Assembly (NCBI GenBank): GCA_963739005.1
Contig: CAVTYQ010000002.1
Location: 1,204,092 to 1,268,091, forward strand
From: DASWJZ01 sp963739005
GTDB lineage: Bacteria > Pseudomonadota > Alphaproteobacteria > Rhizobiales > Afifellaceae
Length of the DNA stretch: 64,000 nt
Direction of reading: 5' to 3'
Shown here in pieces: positions 56,080 through 64,000 of this stretch (within the stretch, counting starts at the first letter, position 1; the number at the start of each line of letters is the position of its first letter). A model generated the notes under the pieces. The model made no database searches and was not told where the DNA came from. It saw only the letters and a program-made list of their open reading frames with translations. The position numbers and the translations under genes were made by a program.

Positions 56080-56873
56080 GCGAAAATAGACGTGACTTCC
56101 GCGGGCGCTCCCGCGCCCAAAGCTTCGACTAATTCGACACCGCTTTCGATACAGATACGCCGGATTGCCTCCGATTCGCAGCGGTCCGTGACGAAGGTCG
56201 TGACTTGCGAGATATGCCCGATGCGAACCGGAGCCGAACGCTCGAACTTCGAAGAATCGCAGACGAGCATCACCTTGCGCGTGTTCGAGATGATGGCCTG
56301 CGCGACCCGCACTTCCCGATAATCGTAGTCGAGAAGCGAGCCGTCCTCGTCGATCGCCGAGGCGCCGACGACGGCGATATCCACTTTGAATTGGCGGATG
56401 AAATCGACCGCGGCCTCGCCGACCACGCCGCCGTCGGTCGGACGCACCACGCCGCCGGCGATCACCACCTCGATCTGCGGATAGGCGCGCATCAGGCTGG
56501 CGACGTTCAAATTGTTGGTGATGACCATGAGCCCGCTGTGCTGCAAGAGCGCGCGGGCGACCGCCTCCGTCGTCGTGCCGATATTGATGAAGAGCGAGGC
56601 CTGGTTCGGAATGCGTGCCGCGGCGGCGCGGCCGATCGCCTCCTTCTCCTCGCTCGCGATCATGCGGCGCGCGTCGTAGCCGACATTCTCGACCCCCGAC
56701 GACAGGATCGCGCCGCCGTGGATGCGGGTGAGCAGGCGTTGATCGCAAAGCTCGTTCAGATCCTTTCGGATCGTTTGCGGCGTGACCTCGAAACGCTGCG
56801 CGAGTTCATCGACCATGACGCGGCCCGACTGCCGCGCAATCTCAAGGATCGTGTTCTGCCGGGGGATGAGCAC
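56076..56873 (-). CDS. glpR: DeoR-family repressor GlpR
   Basis: 265 residues: N-terminal winged helix (V-D-E-L-A-Q-R-F-E-V-T-P-Q-T-I-R-K-D-L-N) and C-terminal sugar-phosphate sensor (I-N-I-G-T-T-T-E-A and V-C-D-S-S-K-F). Begins with GTG at 56873 after GAGGGG. Expected to repress the downstream glp genes until glycerol-3-phosphate accumulates. Confidence 0.92.
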   Translation of the reverse strand: MLIPRQNTILEIARQSGRVMVDELAQRFEVTPQTIRKDLNELCDQRLLTRIHGGAILSSGVENVGYDARRMIASEEKEAIGRAAAARIPNQASLFINIGTTTEAVARALLQHSGLMVITNNLNVASLMRAYPQIEVVIAGGVVRPTDGGVVGEAAVDFIRQFKVDIAVVGASAIDEDGSLLDYDYREVRVAQAIISNTRKVMLVCDSSKFERSAPVRIGHISQVTTFVTDRCESEAIRRICIESGVELVEALGAGAPAEVTSIFA

Positions 56874-56956
56874 CGGTACCCCTCACCGCTCGCCAACGAG
56901 CGCGCCCAAGCAAATCAGAAACCGCAACCAAACGGAAGCGGTCGGAATTCCCGTGC

Positions 56957-58150
56957 TCACCCGATGATCTCGCGGAAATTCGCGACGAGCGCGGCGGCGA
57001 ATTCCGGCGAATTGATATGATGCGGCAGCTCGACGAGCGTGCGCCGCGGACCGGGCTTGAACGTCGCGCGGATCGCGTCGAAGAGCGCCGCGTCGGCCTC
57101 CGGGTCGTGGAATGGCTGGCCGGGCGCGTCGATCGCCGAGACGCCGCCGAGCGGAAGGAGGAGGCGGAGCGGCCCCTCGCAGCGATTGAGCCGTTCCGCG
57201 ATCCAGGCTCCCGCCGCGCGGTTCTCCTCCGGCGTCGTGCGCATCAGCGTGACCTGCGCGTTATGGACGTGGAATTTTCGCTTTGAGAACCTTTCCGGCA
57301 CGCTCTCGCGCGGCCCGAAGTTGACCATGTCGAGCGCGCCGACAGAGACGATTGCGGGGATTTTGGTTCGCATCATCGCGCCGAACCGGTCTTCCGCGCA
57401 GGGCAACACGCCGCCAAAGAGATAATCGACCACCTCCGTCGTGGTGACGTCGATGACGCCGGCGAAGAAGCCGGAATCGATGAGCTTCTCCATCGATTGC
57501 CCGCCGACGCCGGTCGCATGGAAGACAAAGGTCTCGTAGTCGCGCTCGAGCGCCGCGCGCACTAACGTGACGCATTCAGTGGTGACGCCGAACATCGTCA
57601 ACCCGAGACCGGGCTTGTCGGCCGCCGACGCCGCGGCGCGATTTTGCGCCATCCCAGCGACGGCATGCGCGGCATTGCCGATCACCTGGCGCGAGATCGC
57701 ATTCAAGCCAGCGACGTCCACGACCGAATACATCATGGCGATGTCGCTCGGTCCGATGTAGGCGGCGACATTCCCCGACGCGACGGTCGAGACCATGAGC
57801 TTCGGTACGCCGACGGGGAGCGCCCGCATCGCCGCCGTGACGAGCGCCGTGTTGCCCGAGCCGCCGAGCCCGAGCACCGCCGCGATGTCGTCGCGCGCGA
57901 GGAGATAGCGCGTGAGCGCCTCCGACATCGCGGTGATCGCTGCGCCGCGGTCGTTCGCGCCAAGCACGGCCGCCGCGCCGCCGGGGTGACAAGCCGCCAC
58001 CTCATCGGCGCTCACGTCAGCAACGCTCTTCCCCGATCGCGTGCCGACGTCGACCAGGATGGCCTCCGCGCCGGCCGCGATCACGCATTCCTTGGCGTAA
58101 GCGAGCTCCACGCCCTTGGTGTCGGCCGTGCCGACGACATAGACCCTCAA
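56957..58150 (-). CDS. Tm-1-like ATP-binding domain protein (UPF0261)
   Basis: 397 residues. Y-V-V-G-T-A-D-T-K-G-V-E-L at the N-terminus, G-L-G-G-S-G-N-T-A and F-H-A-T-G-V-G-G-Q-S-M-E are typical of the Tm-1/UPF0261 family. The tomato homologue Tm-1 binds a viral replicase, but the bacterial role is unknown. The TIM-barrel partner (PEP-hydrolase-like) that often accompanies it is absent. Start TTG at 58150 with GGGGAGG upstream. It lies 83 bp before glpR on the same strand and might be co-transcribed. Confidence 0.85.
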   Translation of the reverse strand: MRVYVVGTADTKGVELAYAKECVIAAGAEAILVDVGTRSGKSVADVSADEVAACHPGGAAAVLGANDRGAAITAMSEALTRYLLARDDIAAVLGLGGSGNTALVTAAMRALPVGVPKLMVSTVASGNVAAYIGPSDIAMMYSVVDVAGLNAISRQVIGNAAHAVAGMAQNRAAASAADKPGLGLTMFGVTTECVTLVRAALERDYETFVFHATGVGGQSMEKLIDSGFFAGVIDVTTTEVVDYLFGGVLPCAEDRFGAMMRTKIPAIVSVGALDMVNFGPRESVPERFSKRKFHVHNAQVTLMRTTPEENRAAGAWIAERLNRCEGPLRLLLPLGGVSAIDAPGQPFHDPEADAALFDAIRATFKPGPRRTLVELPHHINSPEFAAALVANFREIIG

Positions 58151-58225
58151 CGCATCCTCCCCGGACTTTGGGGCTACTCTAGTGTGTCGGAGAGAGGATG
58201 CGCCATCCGGTGAGAGAGGCGAAAG

Positions 58226-59161
58226 CTAGCGCCCGTAATAGAGCGTCACCGCGTGCTTCGCCTCGGCGAAGAAGAGCCAGCGCTCGGCGAGAATGCCGGG
58301 CGCCTGCGATAGCACCGCGACGAGGGTGGCAAGAATTCCGGCGACGCCGCCAACCGCTACCGCCGCCAGCGTCGCCGCGAGCGGCACGCCGAAAGCGAAG
58401 ACCTGCACGAAGAGGCGGAGCTTCGCCGCGTGCTTGCGCGCGACCGCGTAACCCATCTCCTTCGAGACGTAGTTCTCTTCCGTGTGCGGCCACTCGATCG
58501 AGCGCACGCCGCCGTCCTTGAGACCCGTCGCGCTGTTCAGCGTCGTCTCTGACGAAAGCGCGTCATTGTGGCGCCAGGTCGCGACCTTCCATCCCCAGCC
58601 GACGGCGATTGCGACCGCCGCGACGATCCCGGCCGCGCGCGCATCTTCCGCGAAGAGGCGCAGAATCAGATGAAAGAGCACCGCGCCCGTCATGAGGGAG
58701 GAGATGATGTAGCCGGGCGCGGTGAAGGGGCTGTGCCACGCTGCGATCGGCTTCAGCGAGGCGTAGATCATGCCGGTGGTGAAGACGGTAAGGAGCGCGC
58801 CGACCGCGGCAAGGAGGCCCGCCGCCGAAACGACGATGCCGCTGTGGCCGAGAATCACCCACCCGATTCCGAAGATCGCCGCCGGCAGGTAGGTCAAGAC
58901 GCTCATCACTCCTTCGCGCGAGAGCCACGACGAGCGCCATTGCGAGAAGGCGCGCCACGCCCGCTCCGGATGGCCAAGATGCGCAGTCGAAGAGAGAAGC
59001 CCGGCGGTGATCAAGGCGAGCGCCAGCCCGAGGCTGACGAAGCCGAACCAACGGTCGGGGCCGATCGCGCCGAACGCGACGGAGACGCCGAGGAGAGCGA
59101 GCAGCCCGTAGCCGGCGCCGGTCGCGGTGGTGAAGAAGATGACGGAAAGCGCCGGATGCAT
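58226..59161 (-). CDS. soeC: DmsC-type membrane anchor subunit (SoeC-like)
   Basis: 311 residues, about eight helices, starting M-H-P-A-L-S-V-I-F-F-T-T. Matches DmsC/SoeC anchors, which take electrons from the iron-sulfur subunit into the quinone pool. Conserved H-L-G-H-P-E-R-A-W-R-A in the second loop is typical. Starts 3 bp after soeB. Confidence 0.85.
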   Translation of the reverse strand: MHPALSVIFFTTATGAGYGLLALLGVSVAFGAIGPDRWFGFVSLGLALALITAGLLSSTAHLGHPERAWRAFSQWRSSWLSREGVMSVLTYLPAAIFGIGWVILGHSGIVVSAAGLLAAVGALLTVFTTGMIYASLKPIAAWHSPFTAPGYIISSLMTGAVLFHLILRLFAEDARAAGIVAAVAIAVGWGWKVATWRHNDALSSETTLNSATGLKDGGVRSIEWPHTEENYVSKEMGYAVARKHAAKLRLFVQVFAFGVPLAATLAAVAVGGVAGILATLVAVLSQAPGILAERWLFFAEAKHAVTLYYGR

Positions 59162-59164
59162 TTT

Positions 59165-59899
59165 CTAGCGCGACAGGACTCGATCGACCCAGCCGAGGAA
59201 GCCGCCCTCCGCGGTCACGGCCTCGAGCGCCGGCGCCACGGCGTGCGCGTTGCGGGCGCGCGGCGGCAGATATTTGTTGGTCGGCCGGTAGCCCATCTCC
59301 GGCATCAGGTCGACGCCGCCCCGCTCGGCAACAAGCTGCGATACGGCGGAGCTCGGATCGCCGAGATCGCCGAAATGCCGCGCGCTCGTCGGACAGGCGG
59401 CGACGCAGGCCGGCACCCTGTCGGTCTCCGGCAGATTCTGATTGTAGATACGGTCAACGCAGAGCGTGCATTTCTTCATCACGCCGACATCGACGTCGAA
59501 CTCGCGCGCGCCGTAGGGGCAGGCCCATGAGCAGAGCTTGCAGCCGATGCACTTCGACTCGTCGACGAGCACGATCCCGTCGGAGCTCCGCTTGTAGGAG
59601 GCGCCGGTCGGGCAGACCGTGACGCAGGCGGGCTCTTCGCAATGCAGGCACGAACGCGGGAAATGCACCGTGCGGCTGCCGCCGTTCTCTCCGCAGCCGG
59701 TCTGCTCATAAGTGTGGACGCGATTGAACCAGACGCCGTCGGCGCCGCCGCCATAGGGTTTCGTGTCGGTGAGCGGCGCCATCTGCCCGCCGGTGTTCCA
59801 CTCCTTGCAACTCGTGACGCAGGCCTGGCAGCCGACACAGGTGTCGAGGTCGATGACGAGGCCGAGCTTCTTCTCGGTCGTGGCCGGCAGGCTCGTCAT
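59165..59899 (-). CDS. soeB: Four-cluster ferredoxin subunit (SoeB/DmsB-like)
   Basis: 244 residues with four cysteine groups: C-V-G-C-Q-A-C-V-T-S-C, C-L-H-C-E-E-P-A-C-V-T-V-C, C-I-G-C-K-L-C-S-W-A-C and C-T-L-C ... C-V-A-A-C. No signal peptide. Carries electrons between the Mo subunit and the membrane anchor. ATGA overlap with the upstream Mo subunit gene. Confidence 0.9.
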   Translation of the reverse strand: MTSLPATTEKKLGLVIDLDTCVGCQACVTSCKEWNTGGQMAPLTDTKPYGGGADGVWFNRVHTYEQTGCGENGGSRTVHFPRSCLHCEEPACVTVCPTGASYKRSSDGIVLVDESKCIGCKLCSWACPYGAREFDVDVGVMKKCTLCVDRIYNQNLPETDRVPACVAACPTSARHFGDLGDPSSAVSQLVAERGGVDLMPEMGYRPTNKYLPPRARNAHAVAPALEAVTAEGGFLGWVDRVLSR

Positions 59900-62841
59900 C
59901 GCCGCGCCTCACGCCAGCGGCGGAATTCCTGGCCGAACCGCGAAATCGCAGGAGCTGGCGGGATGTCCGGCGGGGTCTGAAGCGCCGGAAACTGTGGCTC
60001 GCTGAACCCGGCCTCGTCGGCGGCGCATTTTCTGACTCTGACCCGAAGATCGAACCACGCCGCCTGCCCTGTCACCGGATCGGAGTTCGACCGGCGCCGG
60101 CCGCTCGCATCCGCCGGCAGGAACTCGCTGATCGCGTGGTTCAGGAGGAAGCCCTTCTGCGATTCCTCCGCATCGCCCTTCAGCATCCACGCGCCGCGGC
60201 GCTTGCCGATGGCATTCCAGGTCCAGACCGTTTGCGGGTTCACGCCGTCGACAAGCCGCACCTGCCCCTTCACGCGGCCGTGCTGGCTTTCGATCCACGC
60301 CCAGTCATCGTCTGCCAGGCCGAGGCGCGCCGCCGTCTCGCGATGCACGAAGAGGCGGTTCTGGCTGGTGATCTGCCGAAGCCAGGCGTTCTGCGAGCCC
60401 CACGAATGGTACATGTGCATGGGGCGCTGTGTCAGCGCGTGGAGGTCGAACGCGTCGTTATCGGTCATCGCCTCTTCGAACGGCGCGTACCAGAAGGGGA
60501 GCGGATCGAAGTAGGTCTCGATGCGCTCGCGCTCGCTCTTCGGCGGCTGCACGCTCCCGTGCCCGCGCGCGGCAAGCCGGAAGCGCTGCAGCGGCTCCGA
60601 ATAGAGCTGGAAGACGATCGGCTCCGCCTTGGCGAGGAAGCCCATCTCCACGGCGAAGTCGAGCCAGCCGCGGTTCGCCATCTTGTAATAGCGCTGGTCC
60701 TCGGCGAGCTCGTGGCGCCAGAAGCCACCGTTGGCGATGTAGCGCTCGATCTGCTTCGGATTCGCCGCGCCGCGCCCGAACGATTGGCCGTCCTCGCCGC
60801 GAAAGCCGGCGAGCGGGCCGATGCCGGGAGTGCGTTCGTGGTTCGCGATGTAGTCGGCGTAGTCGCGATATTTCGGCGCGCCCAACTCGTCGACCATGCC
60901 GGGAAGCTTCAACCGGCTCCCAAGATCGAGAAGCACGGACTGGAACGGCCGCACGTCGCGGTCGGGCGCGACGACCGGATGGCGGATCGCATCGCCCGGC
61001 CCGTCGGCATCGCCGATCGGCCGGTCGAGCAGGCTGATGCAGTCGTGGCGCTCGAGATAGGTCGTGTCGGGAAGCACGAGGTCGGCATAGGCGACGGTCT
61101 CGGAGAAATAGGCGTCGGAGTAGATGATGAAGGGGATCTTGTAGTCGCCCTTCTGATCGCCATTCTCGTGTTTGTCGGTGAGCATGGCGATGGTGCCGCC
61201 GGTGTTCATCGACGAGTTCCACGCCATGTTGGCCATGTACATGAAGAGTGTGTCGATCGGGTACGGGTCGCCGCGCCAGGCATTGGCGATGACCATGTGC
61301 ATCATGCCGTGCGCGGCGATCGGCGCGTCCCACGAATAGGCCTTGTCGATGCGGACCGGCGCGCCGGATGAATCGACGAGAAGATCGTCGGGGCACGTGA
61401 CGAAGCCGAGCGGCGCGCCGCAAAGCGGTGTGTTGGGCTTGCCGACATCCTTGCCGCACGGCTTGTTCTCCGGCGGAATAGGCTTCGGATAAGGCGGCTT
61501 GAAACGGAAGCCGCCCGGCACGTCGACGGTCCCAAGCAGCACCTGCAGGAGGTGAAGCGCGCGGCAGGTGTGGAAGCCGTTCGAATGGGCAGAGATGCCG
61601 CGCATCGCGTGCATCGCGATCGGCCGCCCGCGCATCGTCGCGTGGCGGCGACCGGCCCAGTCGGTCCAGGCGACCGGGAGCTCGATTGCCTCCTCGAAGG
61701 CGACATGCGCGAGCTCTGCCGCGATCCGTTTGATCGTCGAAGCGGAGACGCCGCAGCGCGCGGCGACCGCGGCGGGCGAATAGGCTTCGTCGAGATAGCG
61801 CGCGGCGAGAAGCTGGAAGACGGGGACACATTTGCGCCCGTTCGCCGTCACGCGACCGGAGAGCGCCGGCGTCAAGTCCGCCGCCATCGCGTCGGCTGCG
61901 CACCCGGCGACCTTATCCCATGCAAGCAGCCGGCCTTCCGCGTCGCGCAGGAAAAGGCCGTCGTCGGAAGCGCCCGGCTCTTCGATCACCAGGAGATGCG
62001 CGTTGGTGTAACGAACGAGGTAGTCGAGATCGACTTTCCCCGCTTTCAGGAGCTCATGCACGAGCGCGAGGATGAAGAGACCATCGGTGCCGGGACGAAG
62101 GCCGACCCATTCGTCAGCGATGGCGCTGTAGCCGGTGCGGGCCGGATTGATTGCGACGATCTTCGCGCCGCGCGCCTTGAGCTTGCCGAGCCCGATCTTG
62201 ATCGGGTTGGAATCGTGATCCTCGGCGACGCCGAAGAGCATGAAGTATTTCGCGAGGTCCCAGTCCGGCTCGCCGAATTCCCAGAACGAGCCGCCGATCG
62301 TATAGAGGCCGGAGGCCGCCATGTTGACGGAGCAGAAGCCGCCATGCGCGGCATAGTTCGGCGTACCGAATTGCTGTGCCCACCAGGCGGTGAGCGACTG
62401 CGATTGGTCGCGGCCGGTGAAGAAGGCGAGCTTTTTCGGATCGGTCGCGCGGATGCGCGCCAGCCGTTCCGTCGCGATCGAAAGCGCCTCCTCCCATTCG
62501 ATCTCGCGGAAGTCGCCGGCGCCACGCTCGCCGACGCGAAGCAGCGGCTTGCGCAAGCGCGCCGGGCTGTAGTGCTGCATGATCCCGGCGCTGCCCTTGC
62601 CGCAGATGACGCCGCGATTGACCGGGTGGCGCTTGTTGCCCTGGATGTAGCGGATCTTGCCGTCGGCGATGTGCACGTCGATGCCGCAGCGGCAGGCGCA
62701 CATGTAGCAGGTGGTCTGCTTGACCTCGTCCGACACGAGCGGCGAGGTGTCGACGCCGTCGCCTTCCTCTGGGGCCGCGGTGTCGGGAAGCGGCCGTTGC
62801 GAGGGCGCGCTGTTCGCGCCGACCGGAATTGTCGGCTTCAT
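59896..62841 (-). CDS. soeA: Molybdopterin oxidoreductase, probable cytoplasmic sulfite dehydrogenase SoeA
   Basis: 981 residues. A 4Fe-4S site is formed by Cys45, Cys48, Cys52 and Cys80 (C-Y-M-C-A-C-R-C-G). Cys170 in G-G-F-C-S-V-N-M is the likely Mo ligand, so it is not a selenoprotein. There is no twin-arginine signal, which fits cytoplasmic SoeA and not DmsA, PsrA or periplasmic FdnG types. Length and the A-B-C gene order fit SoeABC; a polysulfide or thiosulfate role cannot be excluded. ATG at 62841 overlaps the small upstream gene. Confidence 0.8.
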   Translation of the reverse strand: MKPTIPVGANSAPSQRPLPDTAAPEEGDGVDTSPLVSDEVKQTTCYMCACRCGIDVHIADGKIRYIQGNKRHPVNRGVICGKGSAGIMQHYSPARLRKPLLRVGERGAGDFREIEWEEALSIATERLARIRATDPKKLAFFTGRDQSQSLTAWWAQQFGTPNYAAHGGFCSVNMAASGLYTIGGSFWEFGEPDWDLAKYFMLFGVAEDHDSNPIKIGLGKLKARGAKIVAINPARTGYSAIADEWVGLRPGTDGLFILALVHELLKAGKVDLDYLVRYTNAHLLVIEEPGASDDGLFLRDAEGRLLAWDKVAGCAADAMAADLTPALSGRVTANGRKCVPVFQLLAARYLDEAYSPAAVAARCGVSASTIKRIAAELAHVAFEEAIELPVAWTDWAGRRHATMRGRPIAMHAMRGISAHSNGFHTCRALHLLQVLLGTVDVPGGFRFKPPYPKPIPPENKPCGKDVGKPNTPLCGAPLGFVTCPDDLLVDSSGAPVRIDKAYSWDAPIAAHGMMHMVIANAWRGDPYPIDTLFMYMANMAWNSSMNTGGTIAMLTDKHENGDQKGDYKIPFIIYSDAYFSETVAYADLVLPDTTYLERHDCISLLDRPIGDADGPGDAIRHPVVAPDRDVRPFQSVLLDLGSRLKLPGMVDELGAPKYRDYADYIANHERTPGIGPLAGFRGEDGQSFGRGAANPKQIERYIANGGFWRHELAEDQRYYKMANRGWLDFAVEMGFLAKAEPIVFQLYSEPLQRFRLAARGHGSVQPPKSERERIETYFDPLPFWYAPFEEAMTDNDAFDLHALTQRPMHMYHSWGSQNAWLRQITSQNRLFVHRETAARLGLADDDWAWIESQHGRVKGQVRLVDGVNPQTVWTWNAIGKRRGAWMLKGDAEESQKGFLLNHAISEFLPADASGRRRSNSDPVTGQAAWFDLRVRVRKCAADEAGFSEPQFPALQTPPDIPPAPAISRFGQEFRRWREARR

Positions 62842-63038
62842 GTCGCCTTCGGCGTGCGATCGTCGCCCAACGCCTCGATACGCTTCGACTTCGGTCCGGT
62901 TCCTCGCATGTAGTGCTTTTCCGGACGATAAGGCGCGCCGGCCGTCGGCGGCCTGATACGGCCGGCGATCCGCGCGATCACGCGCGACAGGCTGACGAGA
63001 AGCCCGCCGCGCTTGCGCGGCGAAGCCGACCGGTTCAT
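62838..63038 (-). CDS. Small basic protein coupled to soeA
   Basis: 66 residues, strongly basic, with an amphipathic stretch (L-L-V-S-L-S-R-V-I-A-R-I-A-G) and a K-H-Y-M-R-G-T-G-P-K-S-K-R segment. GGAG lies 9 bases before its ATG, and its stop overlaps the soeA start as ATGA, both arguing that it is translated. I do not recognise the family; a leader for coupled translation or an accessory factor are the options. Confidence 0.55.
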   Translation of the reverse strand: MNRSASPRKRGGLLVSLSRVIARIAGRIRPPTAGAPYRPEKHYMRGTGPKSKRIEALGDDRTPKAT

Positions 63039-63093
63039 TGGCGGAACTCCGTATTACCGTATTCTGACGTGCAGCGTTCGATCGATCCAATGA

Positions 63094-63113
63094 ATTGTTC
63101 TTGTCAGATCAAT
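63094..63113. promoter_or_regulatory. Possible LysR-type operator
   Basis: ATTG-N12-CAAT, a small palindrome with T-N11-A character, in the 97-bp gap between the divergent LysR gene and the soe operon. Position fits a LysR recognition site; the arms are short, so chance is possible. Confidence 0.35.
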
Positions 63114-63135
63114 CGGGATCGCCGATGAGACCGGC

Positions 63136-64000
63136 GTGACACTGGAACAGCTCCGCATCTTCGTCGCCGTAGCCGAGCGGCGGCATGTGACGAAGGCCGC
63201 AGCCGCGCTCGGCATGACGCAATCGGCCGCCTCGGCGGCAATCGCCGCGCTTGAGCGGCGCTATGGCGCAAGACTCTTCGACCGCGTCGGCCGCGGCATC
63301 GAGCTTAGCGACACCGGCCGCCGTTTCCTGCCGGAAGCGCGCGCCGTGCTCGACCAGATGAACTTGGCGCGCTCTGTGCTCGAGGACCTGGCGGATCCGG
63401 CGACGGGAACGATATCGATCGCCGCGAGCCAGACGATCGCGAACTACTGGCTGCCGCGCCGGTTGACCGCCTATCACACCGAATATCCCCGCGTGCGCCT
63501 CGACGTCACCATCGGCAACACGCGCCAGGTCGAGACGGCGGTTCTCGAGGGGCGCTGCGATCTCGGGCTGGTCGAGGGGCGCGTCGACAACGCCGCGCTG
63601 CTCCGCCGCCAGGTCGATCAGGACCATCTGATCCTCGTCGTCGCGAGCGAGCGCCCGTTTCCGCGCGAGACGGCGCCCGGCCGCCCGGACCTCCGCGCCA
63701 CCGACTGGGTCGTGCGCGAGGCCGGATCGGGCACGCGCGCGGGGCTCGAGGACCTCGCCGCCAAGGACGGCCTGACGCTTGACGACCTCCCGATCTTCCT
63801 CGTCCTCCCCGACAACGAGGCGGTGCGCGAGGCGGTCGAAGCGGGCGCCGGCGCAACGATCATCTCCGAGCATGTCGTCGCTCCGGCGATCGCCGCCGGC
63901 CGGCTGAAGGCCGTTCCGATCGACCTTCCGCCGCGCGACTTCGTGCTGCTTCGCCACCGCGACCGCCACGTCGGCGCGGCGGCGCAGGTCCTCATGCAGC
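63136..64000 (+). CDS. LysR-family transcriptional regulator (3' end beyond window)
   Basis: 288 residues visible without a stop; the frame runs off the window. Start is GTG at 63136 (M-T-L-E-Q-L-R-I-F-V-A-V-A-E), the first LysR-like residue. N-terminal winged helix-turn-helix (T-K-A-A-A-A-L-G-M-T-Q-S-A-A-S), then a periplasmic-binding-like sensor domain from about residue 90. Divergent from the soe genes, so probably their regulator. Confidence 0.9.
   Translation, partial: MTLEQLRIFVAVAERRHVTKAAAALGMTQSAASAAIAALERRYGARLFDRVGRGIELSDTGRRFLPEARAVLDQMNLARSVLEDLADPATGTISIAASQTIANYWLPRRLTAYHTEYPRVRLDVTIGNTRQVETAVLEGRCDLGLVEGRVDNAALLRRQVDQDHLILVVASERPFPRETAPGRPDLRATDWVVREAGSGTRAGLEDLAAKDGLTLDDLPIFLVLPDNEAVREAVEAGAGATIISEHVVAPAIAAGRLKAVPIDLPPRDFVLLRHRDRHVGAAAQVLMQ

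Noticed and set aside
59896..62841. Formate dehydrogenase or selenoprotein
   Set aside because: Mo ligand position has Cys170, no in-frame TGA, no FdhD/FdhE neighbours, and partner subunits fit SoeB/SoeC.

Overview
The window is GC-rich chromosomal DNA from an alphaproteobacterium, most likely of the order Hyphomicrobiales (Rhizobiales). Indicators are a rhizobial-type glycerol operon (glpRDSTPQUVK), a full hopanoid cluster, an Entner-Doudoroff operon, non-ATG starts, dense ATGA start/stop overlaps, and GC-rich palindromic repeats of a kind common in that order. I see no prophage, transposase, CRISPR array or rRNA. Both edge genes are incomplete.

Layout. 1-945: tail of a HEPN-domain protein, then a repeat-rich spacer without genes. 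945-3404: an FTR1-like membrane protein coupled to a 67-residue membrane protein, then an AraC-type regulator divergent from a LysE/RhtB exporter. 3485-8921: central carbon operon pfp (PPi-dependent phosphofructokinase), edd, eda, pgi. 9030-9107: an atypical tRNA-Cys-like gene. 9144-10708: glutathione S-transferase and hydroxypyruvate isomerase. 11026-21471: cobalamin (corrin ring) genes cbiX, cobH, cobL, cobI, a cbiG-cobJ fusion, cobM, cobB, cobA, cbiD and cobK. 21542-28896: NYN/LOTUS protein, amidotransferase, TerB-like protein, MATE pump, cyclic-nucleotide-gated K+ channel, glycogen phosphorylase. 29220-45966: isoprenoid/hopanoid supercluster dxs, hpnBCDE, shc, hpnG / hpnH, ispH, DUF2141, hpnA, hpnN / ispA. 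45978-46859: a DapA-family aldolase. 46866-56873: glycerol uptake and catabolism. 56957-58150: Tm-1-like (UPF0261) protein. 58226-63038: a molybdenum oxidoreductase of SoeABC type with a small upstream coupled gene. 63136-end: a divergent LysR regulator.

How the genes work together. Glycerol enters by the Glp ABC transporter and is phosphorylated by GlpK and oxidised by GlpD. Hexose phosphates are handled by Pgi, PPi-PFK and the Entner-Doudoroff pair, giving pyruvate and glyceraldehyde-3-phosphate, the two substrates of Dxs. Dxs and IspH (MEP pathway), IspA, HpnCDE and Shc carry carbon to hopene; HpnH and HpnG extend it and HpnN moves it. The corrin genes point to the cobalt-early route (CbiX, CbiG, CbiD). 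The SoeABC-like complex would pass electrons from a sulfur oxyanion, probably sulfite, to the quinone pool.

Most unusual features: (1) bipartite GC-rich palindromic elements of about 100 bp inserted in frame into three cobalamin genes, one of them also providing the sequence just before the cobM start; (2) a tRNA-Cys-like gene with a 6-nt anticodon loop and a 13-bp acceptor/T helix; (3) a 66-codon gene translationally coupled to the molybdoenzyme subunit.
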